Assembly (NCBI RefSeq): GCF_030553075.1
Contig: NZ_CP130701.1
Location: forward strand, 930,001-994,000
Source of the DNA: Halomonas sp. I5-271120
GTDB taxonomy: Bacteria; Pseudomonadota; Gammaproteobacteria; Pseudomonadales; Halomonadaceae
DNA length: 64,000 nt
Reading direction: 5' to 3'
Shown: one piece after another, positions 33,427-43,087 of the stretch
How positions within the stretch are numbered: position 1 is the first letter of the stretch
Layout: each line of letters begins with the position of its first letter
Program-made: the position numbers and the translations under genes
Notes under the pieces: model-generated
What the model was told of the DNA's origin: nothing
Databases searched by the model: none
Seen by the model: only the letters and a program-made list of their open reading frames with translations

Positions 33427-35625
33427 TTAGCCATAGGCCAGGCCAGGCAACCAGGTCACCAGTGCCGGGAAGAGGATGACCAGCAGCAGACCCAGCGCCT
33501 GGATGCCCAGGAACGGGAAGGACGCCCTGAATATCTGGCCCATGGTGATATGCGGCGGACACACGCCCTTGATGTAGAACAGCGCGTAGCCAAACGGTGG
33601 ACTCAGGAAAGACATCTGCATGTTGACCAGATAGATGACGCCGAACCACAGCGAGACATCGGCCGGGTCCACCCCGGGCAGCCCGAAGACGCCATCGAAG
33701 TTCAGGCCCTGGATCAACGGCACGAAGATCGGCACCGCCAGCAGCAGAATACCGACCCAGTCGAGGAACATGCCCAGCGCCACCAGCAGCACCATCATCA
33801 GAGCCAGGACCGCATAGGGACCGAGGCCGGCGCCGGAGATCAACTCCTGCACGAACTGCTGGCCGCCCTGAAGGATGTAGAAGCCGACGAAGATGCTGGC
33901 GCCGAAGATGATCCACATCACCATCGCCGATGCGACCAGCGTCGTCATGCAGGCAGCATGCAGGTTCGGCCAGGTCAGGCGACGGTGCATGGCAGCCACA
34001 ACCAGGGCGCCGAAGGTGCCGATGCCGGCCGCTTCCACTGGGGTGGCGATACCGGTGAAGATAATGCCGAGCACCAGGACCACCAGAATGATCGGCGCCA
34101 GCATATTGCGCAGCAGACGCAACTTCTCCTTCATGTCGACCCGTTCCTCGACCGGCATCGGCGGCGCCATCTTGATGTTCAGCGTGCCGCGCAGCCAGCA
34201 GTAGAAGCCGTACATGAAGGCCAGCATCAGGCCGGGAATCAGCGAGCCGAGGTAGAGCTCACCCACCGACTGCTGGGCGATGACGCCATAGATGATCGCG
34301 AGTATCGACGGTGGGATCAGGATGCCCAGGGTCCCGCCGGCCATGATCGAGCCGATGGCGATCTCAGGGTCGTAGTTGCGCTTGAGCATCGCCGGCAGAG
34401 CGATCAGGCCCATGGTCACCACCGCAGCCCCAATCACGCCCACCATGGCGGCCAGCAGGGTCGAGGCGATGACGGTAGCGATGGCCAGGCCGGCCTTGAG
34501 ACCGCCCATCCACTTGTAGACGACGTCGAACAGCTCCTCGATGATCCCGGCCTTCTCCAGGACCGAGGCCATGAAGATGAACAGCGGAATGGCCGACAGC
34601 TGGTAGTTGGTCATCATCGGGAAGATGCGCGACGGCATCAGGTTCAGCATGGCCTGATCGCCGACCAGGTAGAGAAAGACCACCCCCAGGCCACCGGTAA
34701 CGAAGGCCAGCGGAAGGCCCGCCACCAGCACCACCATCAAGGCGCCGAACATCACCAGCGTCAGACCACCGATACCGACCGAGCCCAGGCTGTGCTCGAT
34801 GCTGAACGGGAGACTCTCATAATCGGTGACCGCGACGTTGACCATCTCGAACAGGGTCCAGGCGCCTAGCACAACGGCGATGACCAGCAGCACGCGGGCG
34901 AAGGTCCGGCTGCCCTCATGCAGGCGCCAATGATGGCGGCATGCCTGGATGTCACGAATCAGTTGGCCAAAGCCCTGCAGCAGCAGCAGCAGCGCGCCGA
35001 AGAAGAGCATGAACTTCACCGGATAGAACTGAATGGCCCATTCGGTAAAGGACGTCTCGTTGGCATAGCTCGAGCCGAAGAAAAGCTCATCGCTCACCGA
35101 CTGGGAGAAGAACGTCCAGCCGGTCACCATCAGCGCGATGGTGAAGATGAAGAAAAACACCGACGTCAGTACGTCCAGCGCCGCCCTGTTCACCGGTTTG
35201 GCACGCTGATAGAGGATATCGACGCGCACATGTCCACCCTCGCGCAGGGCGAAGGCGCCGGCGACCAGGTACTGCATGCCGAACATCAGCGTCATCGACT
35301 CGTGGACCCAGTTGGTCGGCGAGTTGAAGGCATAGCGCAACAGCACTTCATAAGCGAAGGCGAAGGGAGCAACCAGTGCCCAATAGGCCACGTAGCGACC
35401 GGAAAACCCGGAAATCCGGTCGACGATGGTGGTGAACAGGTTACCGGGGGGCTTGTAGCCGACCTCGGCTTCACCGCTGCTGGGCAACTCGCCAGTGTCT
35501 CCGCCATCAACGCTGGCACCGCGGCGGAAGCTGCGATCGACGAAGAACATTACTATCAGCGGCAACAGCAGCAGCACCGCCCAGTAGAGCCAGTGCGGCA
35601 GTACAAAATTGATCTCAAGATTCAT
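33427..35625 (-). CDS. TRAP transporter fused membrane subunit (DctQM)
   Basis: A 732-residue fusion: residues about 70-240 form the DctQ part (LLRYAFNSPTNWVHES, GGHVRVDILYQRAKP) and about 270-732 the DctM permease (SAIPLFIFMASVLEKAGII, GGTLGILIPPSILAI, MQMSFLSPPFGYALFYIKG). It energises uptake of an organic acid-type solute delivered by the DctP encoded upstream at 35769-36935. GGAGGAG before the ATG fixes the start. Fused QM subunits are a known TRAP variant. The substrate is unknown; a GntR-type palindrome upstream of the operon hints at a carboxylate. Confidence 0.93.
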   Translation of the reverse strand: MNLEINFVLPHWLYWAVLLLLPLIVMFFVDRSFRRGASVDGGDTGELPSSGEAEVGYKPPGNLFTTIVDRISGFSGRYVAYWALVAPFAFAYEVLLRYAFNSPTNWVHESMTLMFGMQYLVAGAFALREGGHVRVDILYQRAKPVNRAALDVLTSVFFFIFTIALMVTGWTFFSQSVSDELFFGSSYANETSFTEWAIQFYPVKFMLFFGALLLLLQGFGQLIRDIQACRHHWRLHEGSRTFARVLLVIAVVLGAWTLFEMVNVAVTDYESLPFSIEHSLGSVGIGGLTLVMFGALMVVLVAGLPLAFVTGGLGVVFLYLVGDQAMLNLMPSRIFPMMTNYQLSAIPLFIFMASVLEKAGIIEELFDVVYKWMGGLKAGLAIATVIASTLLAAMVGVIGAAVVTMGLIALPAMLKRNYDPEIAIGSIMAGGTLGILIPPSILAIIYGVIAQQSVGELYLGSLIPGLMLAFMYGFYCWLRGTLNIKMAPPMPVEERVDMKEKLRLLRNMLAPIILVVLVLGIIFTGIATPVEAAGIGTFGALVVAAMHRRLTWPNLHAACMTTLVASAMVMWIIFGASIFVGFYILQGGQQFVQELISGAGLGPYAVLALMMVLLVALGMFLDWVGILLLAVPIFVPLIQGLNFDGVFGLPGVDPADVSLWFGVIYLVNMQMSFLSPPFGYALFYIKGVCPPHITMGQIFRASFPFLGIQALGLLLVILFPALVTWLPGLAYG

Positions 35626-35768
35626 GGGTACTCCTCCGCGATACCATCAGCTCCCGGCGATGGCAACGGAACATTGAGTCTAGGGGATGCGGGATAGGCA
35701 GTGATCACGCCCTATTGCCGGGAGCTGCAGCCCGTAGGCCACAGCCCCCGACAGAGGGGCAGGCAGAC

Positions 35769-36935
35769 TTACAGGTTGAGTTCGTAGTCCTTGATGTCTT
35801 CCGGGGTGATCAGTGCCACCGCCGGGTCCATCATGGTATCCAGGTGCGCCTTGAACAGGCGTGCCGCATCCTGGTCCTTGTTGGCCCACTTGAACCACAG
35901 CGGGAGAGCCACTTCACGGAACCGTGACGCATCTTCCTCGGTCAGGTGGATGATCTCGACGCCCTTCTCCTTGTACTTCGGCCAGGCCTCGGCGTTGGCC
36001 TTCTGGATCGCTGCATAATGCTCGCGGGAGTATGCCGCCACCAGGTCGTGCATCAGGTCCTGAGTCTTGGTCGACATGCGCTCGAACACACGACGGTTGA
36101 CCGCGATGTCCATCAGGTCGACGGCCTGATGCAGGCAGGGCGTGGAGGGCGGCCCCATGATGATGTAGTCGGCGACCTGCCAGAACCCCAGCTCATAGTT
36201 GACCGCTGCCCCCACATAGTCGGCAGCGTCGATGGTGCCTTTCTCCAGCGCCGGGTAGACCTCAGAGCCCGGCAGCAGAGTGGTACGGGCGCCCGCAGCG
36301 GCGAAGGTCTCGGCAACGATGCCGCCCGGCATACGCAGCTTGACCCCTTTGAAGTCGTCGAAGCTGCGCAGCGGCTTCTTGGAATGGATCAGGTTCATGT
36401 CATGGTGGACATAGCCAAGCAGTTCGAGCCCCTGTTTGCGATACAGGTCCTTGGCGAGTCCGAAGCCGCCATAGGCGCCGAACATGATGTCCCACTGGTG
36501 GGGCATCGACAGGCCCATCGGATAGGCGGTCAGGAACACGCCGGCGGGCATCTTGCCGGGCCAGTAAACGGTGAACCAGTTCTGGCCATCCAGCACGCCG
36601 TTGCGCACTGCATCGGCTACCTCGAAGTCGCCGGCCACCGCACCCGCCGGAAACGGCTCGATGGTGACTTCACCGCCGGTCTCCTCGGCCACGCGCTTAC
36701 ACCATGTTTCGAAGATGCTGTAGCCTGTGGTGCCCGGCTGCCAGGAAGACTGCATACGGATTCGAATGCTCTCCTGGGCCTGGGCGTTGCCGATCCAGGG
36801 GGCCGCCACCGCGGCCGCGGAGCCTAGTGCGGCGGTCTTGAGGAAGCTGCGGCGACTGGCCGGCGCCTTGGTAAGCGTGTCGGTCGATGAAGCGACATCG
36901 GTGATCAAGCGAGAGGGATGCTTGTCATCTTGCAT
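35769..36935 (-). CDS. TRAP transporter substrate-binding protein (DctP), Tat-exported
   Basis: A 388-residue solute receptor with an N-terminal extension and a twin-arginine signal (SRRSFLKTAALGSAAAVAAP, then NAQA). DctP family features are MQSSWQPGTTGYSIFE, the FKGVKLRMPGGIV motif with the carboxylate-binding Arg, and YPALEKGTIDAADYVG. The open frame runs upstream to 37067, but AGGAG eight bases before the ATG at 36935 fixes the start. It precedes the fused membrane subunit by 143 bases. It belongs to the same broad branch as the receptor at 13915, which hints at 2-oxo or hydroxy acids (inference). Confidence 0.93.
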   Translation of the reverse strand: MQDDKHPSRLITDVASSTDTLTKAPASRRSFLKTAALGSAAAVAAPWIGNAQAQESIRIRMQSSWQPGTTGYSIFETWCKRVAEETGGEVTIEPFPAGAVAGDFEVADAVRNGVLDGQNWFTVYWPGKMPAGVFLTAYPMGLSMPHQWDIMFGAYGGFGLAKDLYRKQGLELLGYVHHDMNLIHSKKPLRSFDDFKGVKLRMPGGIVAETFAAAGARTTLLPGSEVYPALEKGTIDAADYVGAAVNYELGFWQVADYIIMGPPSTPCLHQAVDLMDIAVNRRVFERMSTKTQDLMHDLVAAYSREHYAAIQKANAEAWPKYKEKGVEIIHLTEEDASRFREVALPLWFKWANKDQDAARLFKAHLDTMMDPAVALITPEDIKDYELNL

Positions 36936-37519
36936 GGCATGAACTCCTGGGATGGCATCTCGTATCGGGAGGACGAGATGAGACTTTTTTTGTTCTCCCC
37001 GTCGGGGACGGGACTCGCATATCGGCAGATTCAGCACACCTGAGCCACTGATACCGCCGTCGTTCATTCACGACTACAAACTAGCGAAAAACGCCGGTCG
37101 CGCCAGACCCTCCCAAAGCAGTACATCAACGCTAACAGTCGAAAAAATTGGTCTTACCATCGCGCCAGGCATTGCCAGCAAAGGGTTTTGGAAATATTTT
37201 CCGGTTAATGCCAATCGATGATTTCGCGGCCTTTTACGACCAAAGAACGACGGCAAAAGGGTTTCCGCGACCTGCCATACGTCGATATCTGGCCGCCAGA
37301 GACCAGAAACGCCACCCTCTGCATCGCGCAAAACGCCATGAGGGTGATAAAAAAGGTAGGAATGTGAGGTGGGAGATATCGGCCGCACTTAAAGCTTCAG
37401 CGAGAGAGGCCGATATATAGCGCAGCAGTGAACCGTGCTGAAAGAGTTGCCGAAAAGGGACTTGACCACATCCTTTTGGATACTGCCTCCTGTGTTGCTA
37501 TACGCCGAATAATGCCGAA
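36936..37519. promoter_or_regulatory. divergent intergenic region, TRAP operon / EAL protein
   Basis: About 580 bases without a gene. It contains a TGGT-CTT-ACCA palindrome at 37149-37159 and GGAAA-TAT-TTTCC at about 37189-37201. Both are candidate operators; nothing else is recognised. Confidence 0.5.
37147..37160. promoter_or_regulatory. candidate FadR/GntR-type operator
   Basis: ATTGGTCTTACCAT has the TGGT-N3-ACCA core of operators bound by FadR-subfamily GntR regulators such as PdhR and LldR. It lies about 210 bases upstream of the TRAP receptor start. No GntR gene is in the window. Confidence 0.5.
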
Positions 37520-38317
37520 ATGGATGACAACATGGCGCGATGTGCTAGACATGCCCACTCCTGTGGCCGCTGTGATGGGCCCCTGCCCTTCGACTTCACG
37601 ATGGCGTTCCAGCCAATCGTCGATCTTGAGGCGGGTCGCATTCACTCCTACGAGGCCCTGGTTCGCGGCCTTCAGGGGGAGTCGGCGGGTAGCGTAATCG
37701 GCCAGGTCTGCGACGACCTCTTGTATCGCTTCGACCAGGCGTGCCGGGTCAAGGCCATCGAGCTGGCCAGTCGGCTGGATATGCGCGAGCCGCTCTCGAT
37801 CAACTTCATGCCCAATGCTGTTTACGAGCCGGAAGCCTGCATTCAGGCAACGCTGGAGGTCTGCAAGCGAGTGGGATGGCCTACCGAGCGCATCAACTTC
37901 GAGATCACCGAGACCGAACTGGTGCAGGACCGCCAGCACCTGCGCAGCATCATCGATGCCTACCGGGCGATGGGGTTCACCACGGCGCTGGACGACTTCG
38001 GCAACGGCTATGCCAACCTCGACCTGCTCACCGACCTGCGTCCGGACACCCTCAAGCTCGACCGGGAACTGGTACGGAACTGCGACCAGGACCGCCGCCG
38101 TCAGGCACTGGTGCGGGCGGTGCTTGGGCTCGCCAGCGAACTTGAAATCCAGTTGGTGGCCGAGGGCATCGAACGTGAAGAGGAAGCGCTATGGCTTCGC
38201 GATCACGGGATCTACCTGCAGCAGGGCTTCTTCTTCGCGCGCCCCGCATTGGAAGCGTTGAGCCCGGGGCTCTCAAGCTCTCTCAAGGCCTTGCGGGGGA
38301 AGGCCTTGAATGCCTGA
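37520..38317 (+). CDS. EAL-domain c-di-GMP phosphodiesterase
   Basis: A 265-residue stand-alone EAL protein. Catalytic features are intact: EALVRG, INFMPN, FEITETEL, DDFGNGYANLDLL, LKLDREL and QGFFFARP, so it probably cleaves c-di-GMP to pGpG. Before the domain is a short Cys-rich stretch with Cys at residues 8, 15 and 18, which could bind a metal or respond to redox. Several ATGs near the start make the exact N-terminus uncertain by a few residues. No GGDEF or membrane segment is present. Confidence 0.88.
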   Translation: MDDNMARCARHAHSCGRCDGPLPFDFTMAFQPIVDLEAGRIHSYEALVRGLQGESAGSVIGQVCDDLLYRFDQACRVKAIELASRLDMREPLSINFMPNAVYEPEACIQATLEVCKRVGWPTERINFEITETELVQDRQHLRSIIDAYRAMGFTTALDDFGNGYANLDLLTDLRPDTLKLDRELVRNCDQDRRRQALVRAVLGLASELEIQLVAEGIEREEEALWLRDHGIYLQQGFFFARPALEALSPGLSSSLKALRGKALNA

Positions 38318-38394
38318 CGGCCATTCCGTGGCCGGCATCTGGGCTCGTGATGGCGACAGAATGCCGGCGACGTGATGGAGGTCTACGAGCCTTG

Positions 38395-38433
38395 CTCAGC
38401 ACAACTAACTCAGCACAACTAACTCAGCACAAC
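38395..38433. repeat. 14-bp tandem repeat, 2.8 copies
   Basis: CTCAGCACAACTAA is repeated head to tail just before the 3' end of purU, between convergent genes. It is a short slippage-type repeat. Confidence 0.8.
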
Positions 38434-38440
38434 GCCCAAA

Positions 38441-39328
38441 CTAGCGGGTAAACACCACCGTGCGGCGCTTATTCAGGAAGACGCGTCGTTCCACGTGGTA
38501 GGACACGGCCCGAGCCAGCGTCAGACACTCGACGTCGCGGCCCTTGGCCACCAGATCCTCGGGATAGTCGGCATGGCTGACCGGATCGACCCCCTGGGTG
38601 ATGATCGGCCCTTCGTCGAGATCGTCGTTGATATAGTGAGCGGTGGCCCCGACCAGCTTGACGCCCTTTTCATAGGCCTGATGGTAGGGCTTGGCTCCCT
38701 TGAACCCGGGCAGCAGTGAGTGGTGGATGTTGATCGCCCGACCGCTGAGCTTCTTGCACATCTCACTGGATAGTACCTGCATGTAGCGGGCGAGTATTAC
38801 CAGTTCGGCGCCGGTGTCCTGCACCACCTGCCATACCTGGGCTTCCTGTTCGGCCTTGGTCTCTGGCGTGATCGGAAAGTGGTAATACGGCAGGTCATGC
38901 CAGGCGGCCAGCGGTTCGAGATCCGGATGGTTGGAAACCACCGCACGGATGTCGATGGACAGCTGGCCGGTACGATAGCGATACAGCAGGTCATTCAGGC
39001 AATGGTCGGCCTTGGACACCATGATCACCACCGGCAGCCGCGCGCCGGGGGCGGTCAGCTCGAAGGCCATATCGAACTCCCCGGCCCGCGCAGCGAAGTC
39101 GGCTTGAAAAGCCCCGGCGTCAAACTCGGCGTCCATGGGGCGGAACTCGGTTCGAATGAAGAACCGCTCGGCATGGCGGTCGTCAAAGGACTGCTGCTCG
39201 GTGATGTAGCAGCGGCTCTCCTTGAGAAGGCGGGTCACCACGTCCACGGTACCCAGGCGACTGGGACACTGGGCGGTGAGGACCCAAGTCCCGTCGCTCT
39301 TATCGATACTACGATTCATGTGGCTCAT
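38441..39328 (-). CDS. purU: formyltetrahydrofolate deformylase
   Basis: Hydrolyses 10-formyl-THF to formate and THF. The 295-residue protein has an N-terminal ACT domain (QCPSRLGTVDVVTRLL) and a formyltransferase-like domain with catalytic Asn, His and Asp in INIHHSLLPGFKG and TAHYINDDLDEGPI. GGAG eight bases before the ATG supports the start. It closes the glyA-soxBDAG operon, as in Pseudomonas, where it regenerates free THF after sarcosine demethylation charges folate with one-carbon units. The formate it makes would be oxidised by the formate dehydrogenase at 19.9-24.6 kb. Confidence 0.95.
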   Translation of the reverse strand: MSHMNRSIDKSDGTWVLTAQCPSRLGTVDVVTRLLKESRCYITEQQSFDDRHAERFFIRTEFRPMDAEFDAGAFQADFAARAGEFDMAFELTAPGARLPVVIMVSKADHCLNDLLYRYRTGQLSIDIRAVVSNHPDLEPLAAWHDLPYYHFPITPETKAEQEAQVWQVVQDTGAELVILARYMQVLSSEMCKKLSGRAINIHHSLLPGFKGAKPYHQAYEKGVKLVGATAHYINDDLDEGPIITQGVDPVSHADYPEDLVAKGRDVECLTLARAVSYHVERRVFLNKRRTVVFTR

Positions 39329-39347
39329 GGGATGTCTCCAGACAAAG

Positions 39348-39370
39348 CAGGCCGGGACGAACCCGGCCTG
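39348..39370 (-). other. intercistronic hairpin, soxG-purU
   Basis: Perfect 9-bp stem (CAGGCCGGG) with a 5-base loop in the 68-base gap. It has no T-run, so it is more likely an mRNA stability or processing element or weak attenuator than a full terminator. Confidence 0.55.
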
Positions 39371-39396
39371 GAAAAGCAGTCGAGAAGGAAGCTGGC

Positions 39397-40044
39397 TCAG
39401 CGCTCGACGCCGATGCCGAACTCCTCACCAGCGTCGAGCAGCCAACGATAGGTGTAATCGGCGAAGCTACGACGCACCACCAACTCCCAGCGCTCCTCAG
39501 AAGGACGACGCAGAATCACCGTGGCCTTGGCAAATACCGTGGTAACCCCCTTGCCTACCGGGAAATGACGCGGATGCACGTCATAGGCCACCGACTTCAT
39601 TAACACCTCGCGAGCCGCCTCGCCCTCGAGCTCCAGCAGGGTCTGGCCGCCGCTGACGTTGCTGATGGCGAAATGGGCATCACCCAGCGCCTCGCGCAGA
39701 CGACGCTCGACGTCGAACTCCTCGCCGCCCGGCACGATCAGCAGCCACTCGTCCGGGGACATCCACTGAATCGAGCGCTCACCGGCCTCGTCCTGGACTA
39801 GACCCAGGGGTTCGCCGGGTAGGCCCATGCCGAGCACTTCGCGCAGCGCCTCGTCGAGGACGATGGCGCCACCACGCAGCGTCAGCTGCCCCAGAAAGGC
39901 ACGCTCGCGCAGCGTTACCGTGGTGTCGGCCTTGGCCTTCGGTGCACCCGAGCGATGCATGCTGTAAGCCAGCGGCGACTCGACGGCGATCTCGCTTGCA
40001 TGTTCAACGCCGGGGCGCGAATCGAACTGTTGTGCGTTAGACAT
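39397..40044 (-). CDS. soxG: sarcosine oxidase gamma subunit
   Basis: A 215-residue subunit of heterotetrameric sarcosine oxidase, resembling the GcvT fold in part (LSPDEWLLIVPGG-like segment and VSGGQTLLELEGEAAREVL). It supports the structure of the complex that demethylates sarcosine to glycine with tetrahydrofolate as acceptor. Its start overlaps the soxA stop by 8 bases, showing translational coupling. Confidence 0.93.
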   Translation of the reverse strand: MSNAQQFDSRPGVEHASEIAVESPLAYSMHRSGAPKAKADTTVTLRERAFLGQLTLRGGAIVLDEALREVLGMGLPGEPLGLVQDEAGERSIQWMSPDEWLLIVPGGEEFDVERRLREALGDAHFAISNVSGGQTLLELEGEAAREVLMKSVAYDVHPRHFPVGKGVTTVFAKATVILRRPSEERWELVVRRSFADYTYRWLLDAGEEFGIGVER

Positions 40045-43000
40045 TCTGACGCTCTCCCTTGGGATCGAGGAAGATGGGGCTGACGATTTCGGCCTCGTGG
40101 ACCTTGCCGTCGGCCATGGGCAGATAGACGGTCTCGCCCATCCTCTGGTGGCCGCCCTTTACCACGGCCAGGGCGAAGCCTGATGCCAGGGTCGGGCTGT
40201 AGTAGCTGGAGGTCACGTGACCCTTCATCGGCATCGGAATCGAGTGGTTGGGGTCAAACACGATCTGCGCGCCTTCTTCCAGCACCACCGAAGGATCCTT
40301 GGGCTTGAGGCCCACCATTTGCTTACGGTCGGTGCGCTTGGTGTCAGGACGCGTGAGTGCCCGCTTGCCGATCCAGGAATTAGGTTTGTCGTAGCCAATC
40401 GCCCAGTGCATGCCCAGGTCTTCCGGGGTCACCGAGCCGTCGGTGTCCTGACCGGCGATGATGAAGCCCTTCTCGGCACGCAGCACGTGCATGGTTTCGG
40501 TGCCGTAAGGCGTCAGGCCATACTTGTCGCCGTGGGCGAACAGCTTTTTCCAGACGTGCATCGCGTAGTTGGCCTGGACGTTGATCTCGTAAGCCAGCTC
40601 TCCCGTAAAGGAAATGCGGAAGACACGCGCCGGCACGCCAGCCACCTGACCTTCACGCCAGTCCATGAACTTGAAGCTTTCCTTGTCGAGATCGATGTCG
40701 GTGAGCTCGGCCATCAGCTTGCGCGCTTCAGGTCCCGTGACGGTCATGGTCGCCCAGTGATCGGTCACGGAGGTGAAGTAGACGTCCAGCTCCGGCCACT
40801 CGGTCTGGTGCCAAATCTCGAGCCATTCCAACACGGTGGCGGCGCCGCCGGTGCTGGTGGTCATCAAGAAGTGGTTTTCTGCCAAGCAACTGGTGGTGCC
40901 GTCATCGAACACCATGCCGTCGTCTTTGCACATCAAACCATAGCGAACGCGGCCCGGCGCCAGCTTGGCCCACTTGTTGGTGTAGACGCGACCCAGGAAC
41001 TCACGCGCATCCGGGCCCTGGATGTCGATCTTGCCAAGCGTCGAGGCATCAAGAATCCCGACCTTCTCGCGCACTGCGCTGCACTCACGGGCAACCGCCT
41101 CATGCATGGTCTCAAGGCGCTCGCCGTTCTCTGCGCGGCGCTTTTGTGGAAAGTACCAGGGACGCTTCCACTGGCCCACGTCCTCGAACTCGGCGCCATT
41201 CTCGACATGCCACTGGTGCATGGCGGTATAGCGTTCGGGATCGAACAACTCGCCGCAGTGACGACCGACGATCGCGCCAAAGCTGACCGGCGTGTAATTG
41301 GGACGGAACACCGTCGTACCGACCTCGGGAATCGTGCGTCCCAGGCAGCGTGCAGCGATGGCCATGCCGTTGATATTGCCAAGCTTGCCCTGATCGGTGC
41401 CGAAGCCCATCGCGGTATAGCGCTTGACGTGCTCGATGGACTCGAAGCCCTCGCGGGTCGCAAGCTCAATCGCCGCTGCCGAGACATCGTTCTGCATATC
41501 GACGAACTGCTTGGGTCCGCGCAGGGTCGACTTCAGATGCGGCACTTGATAGAGCGCCACTGCAGCGCCTTCCCGCCGGTCATCGACCTTGGGCAGACTC
41601 GCGCCTTGGCTCTCGAAACCACAGGCCTCGCCCGCGTCGCTGCCGGCTTTGAAGCCGTCTGCGATCACCTGACCGAGCGCATAGACACCGTGTGCAGCAC
41701 CGGTAGGCGTCATGCCTTTCACCGGTGACGGCACGAAGCCCAGAAGCTCTTCATTCCAGGTCGGCCGGCTGCCGGTATGAGACGCCAAATGCACCACCGG
41801 GCTGAAACCACCGGAACTCGCGATGGTGTCGCAGGCAAGCTCTTCGACCGGCCCTGAGACCTTGAAGCCCTCGATATCGATCTCCGCCACCTTGGCCGCG
41901 GCGACGCGCTTATCGCCGCGTGCTTCGATCACGGCGCTACCGGCAATGATCTGAATGCCCTTGGCACGCGCCTGTTCGACCAGTTCACCGTCCGGGCTCT
42001 GGCGAGCGTCGGCAATCGCCACCACTTCGCGGCCGGCCTCGGCCCAGTCAAGCGCCGAGCGATAACCATCGTCATTGCTGGTAGAGAGCACCAGACGATT
42101 GCCCGGCGCCACGCCATAACGGCGGATATAGGTCGACACCGCTCCGGCCAGCATGTTGCCGGGCACGTCATTGCCGGCATAGACCAGCGGACGCTCATGG
42201 GCGCCGCTCGCCAGGACGACCTGGCCGGCACGCACCCGGTGCATGCGCGAACGGACCTGGCGACGACCACCAGCACGCGGTGCGAGATCCGCCAGGTGCT
42301 CGGTGCAGCGCTCATGCAGCGTCACGAAGTTATGGTCGTGATAGCCGTTAGCGGTGGTGCGCGGCATCAGGGTCACTTGCTCGAGCTCGGACAGCTCCTT
42401 GAGCACTTTCTCGACCCAGGTGGTAGCCGGAGCACCGTCGATGCTTTCGCGGGACGACAGCAGCGATCCACCCATTTCTTCCTGCTCATCGACCAGGATC
42501 ACGCGGGCACCGGCACGACCGGCTGCCAGCGCGGCAGACAGGCCTGCCGGGCCCGCGCCCACCACCAGCACGTCACAGTGCTGGTGACGATGGTCATAGA
42601 TGTCGGGGTCATTCTCGGTGGGGCTGCGACCCAGACCCGCGGCCTTGCGAATGTACTTCTCATAGGTCAGCCACATGGAGGCCGGCGCCATGAAGGTCTT
42701 GTAGTAGAAGCCCGGCGGCATGAACTGGCCACCCAGCTTGCCGACCAGGCCCATCAGGTCGCGCTGAACGTTGGGCCAGCCGTTAGTGCTGCGAGCCGAG
42801 AGGTCTTGATAGAGCGCTTGCTGCGTGGCCCGCACATTGGGGACCTGACCCGCTTCGGTGCCGCCCAACTGGACGATGCCATTCGGCTCTTCGGCACCGG
42901 CGGCAACGATGCCGCGGGGGCGCGAGTACTTGAAGCTGCGATTGACGATATCGACACCGTTGGCCAGCAGCGCAGAGGCAAGCGTATCGCCGGGATGGCC

Positions 43001-43087
43001 CTGGTAGCGCTGGCCATTGAAGGTGAAGGTCAGCTGTCGTGAGCGGTCAACGCGACCGCCGGTCTTGAGTCGGTTCGGCTGGCTCAT
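40037..43087 (-). CDS. soxA: sarcosine oxidase alpha subunit
   Basis: Large subunit of 1016 residues. It starts with a ferredoxin-like domain (GHPGDTLASALLANG), followed by an NAD-binding Rossmann domain (VLVVGAGPAGLSAALAAG) and ends with a GcvT-type folate-binding aminomethyltransferase domain (about 600-1016, RYGLMCKDDGMVFDDGTT). It channels the sarcosine methyl group to THF as 5,10-methylene-THF. The start ATG overlaps the soxD stop by 4 bases. Confidence 0.96.
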   Translation of the reverse strand: MSQPNRLKTGGRVDRSRQLTFTFNGQRYQGHPGDTLASALLANGVDIVNRSFKYSRPRGIVAAGAEEPNGIVQLGGTEAGQVPNVRATQQALYQDLSARSTNGWPNVQRDLMGLVGKLGGQFMPPGFYYKTFMAPASMWLTYEKYIRKAAGLGRSPTENDPDIYDHRHQHCDVLVVGAGPAGLSAALAAGRAGARVILVDEQEEMGGSLLSSRESIDGAPATTWVEKVLKELSELEQVTLMPRTTANGYHDHNFVTLHERCTEHLADLAPRAGGRRQVRSRMHRVRAGQVVLASGAHERPLVYAGNDVPGNMLAGAVSTYIRRYGVAPGNRLVLSTSNDDGYRSALDWAEAGREVVAIADARQSPDGELVEQARAKGIQIIAGSAVIEARGDKRVAAAKVAEIDIEGFKVSGPVEELACDTIASSGGFSPVVHLASHTGSRPTWNEELLGFVPSPVKGMTPTGAAHGVYALGQVIADGFKAGSDAGEACGFESQGASLPKVDDRREGAAVALYQVPHLKSTLRGPKQFVDMQNDVSAAAIELATREGFESIEHVKRYTAMGFGTDQGKLGNINGMAIAARCLGRTIPEVGTTVFRPNYTPVSFGAIVGRHCGELFDPERYTAMHQWHVENGAEFEDVGQWKRPWYFPQKRRAENGERLETMHEAVARECSAVREKVGILDASTLGKIDIQGPDAREFLGRVYTNKWAKLAPGRVRYGLMCKDDGMVFDDGTTSCLAENHFLMTTSTGGAATVLEWLEIWHQTEWPELDVYFTSVTDHWATMTVTGPEARKLMAELTDIDLDKESFKFMDWREGQVAGVPARVFRISFTGELAYEINVQANYAMHVWKKLFAHGDKYGLTPYGTETMHVLRAEKGFIIAGQDTDGSVTPEDLGMHWAIGYDKPNSWIGKRALTRPDTKRTDRKQMVGLKPKDPSVVLEEGAQIVFDPNHSIPMPMKGHVTSSYYSPTLASGFALAVVKGGHQRMGETVYLPMADGKVHEAEIVSPIFLDPKGERQNV

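Noticed and set aside
33169..33849. Long plus- and minus-strand open frames lying over TRAP, sox and dgc genes
   Set aside because: They are antisense or out-of-frame products of high-GC coding DNA; the real genes have intact motifs, RBS and operon structure.
38395..38433. CRISPR array
   Set aside because: The units are head-to-tail without unique spacers and no cas genes are present.
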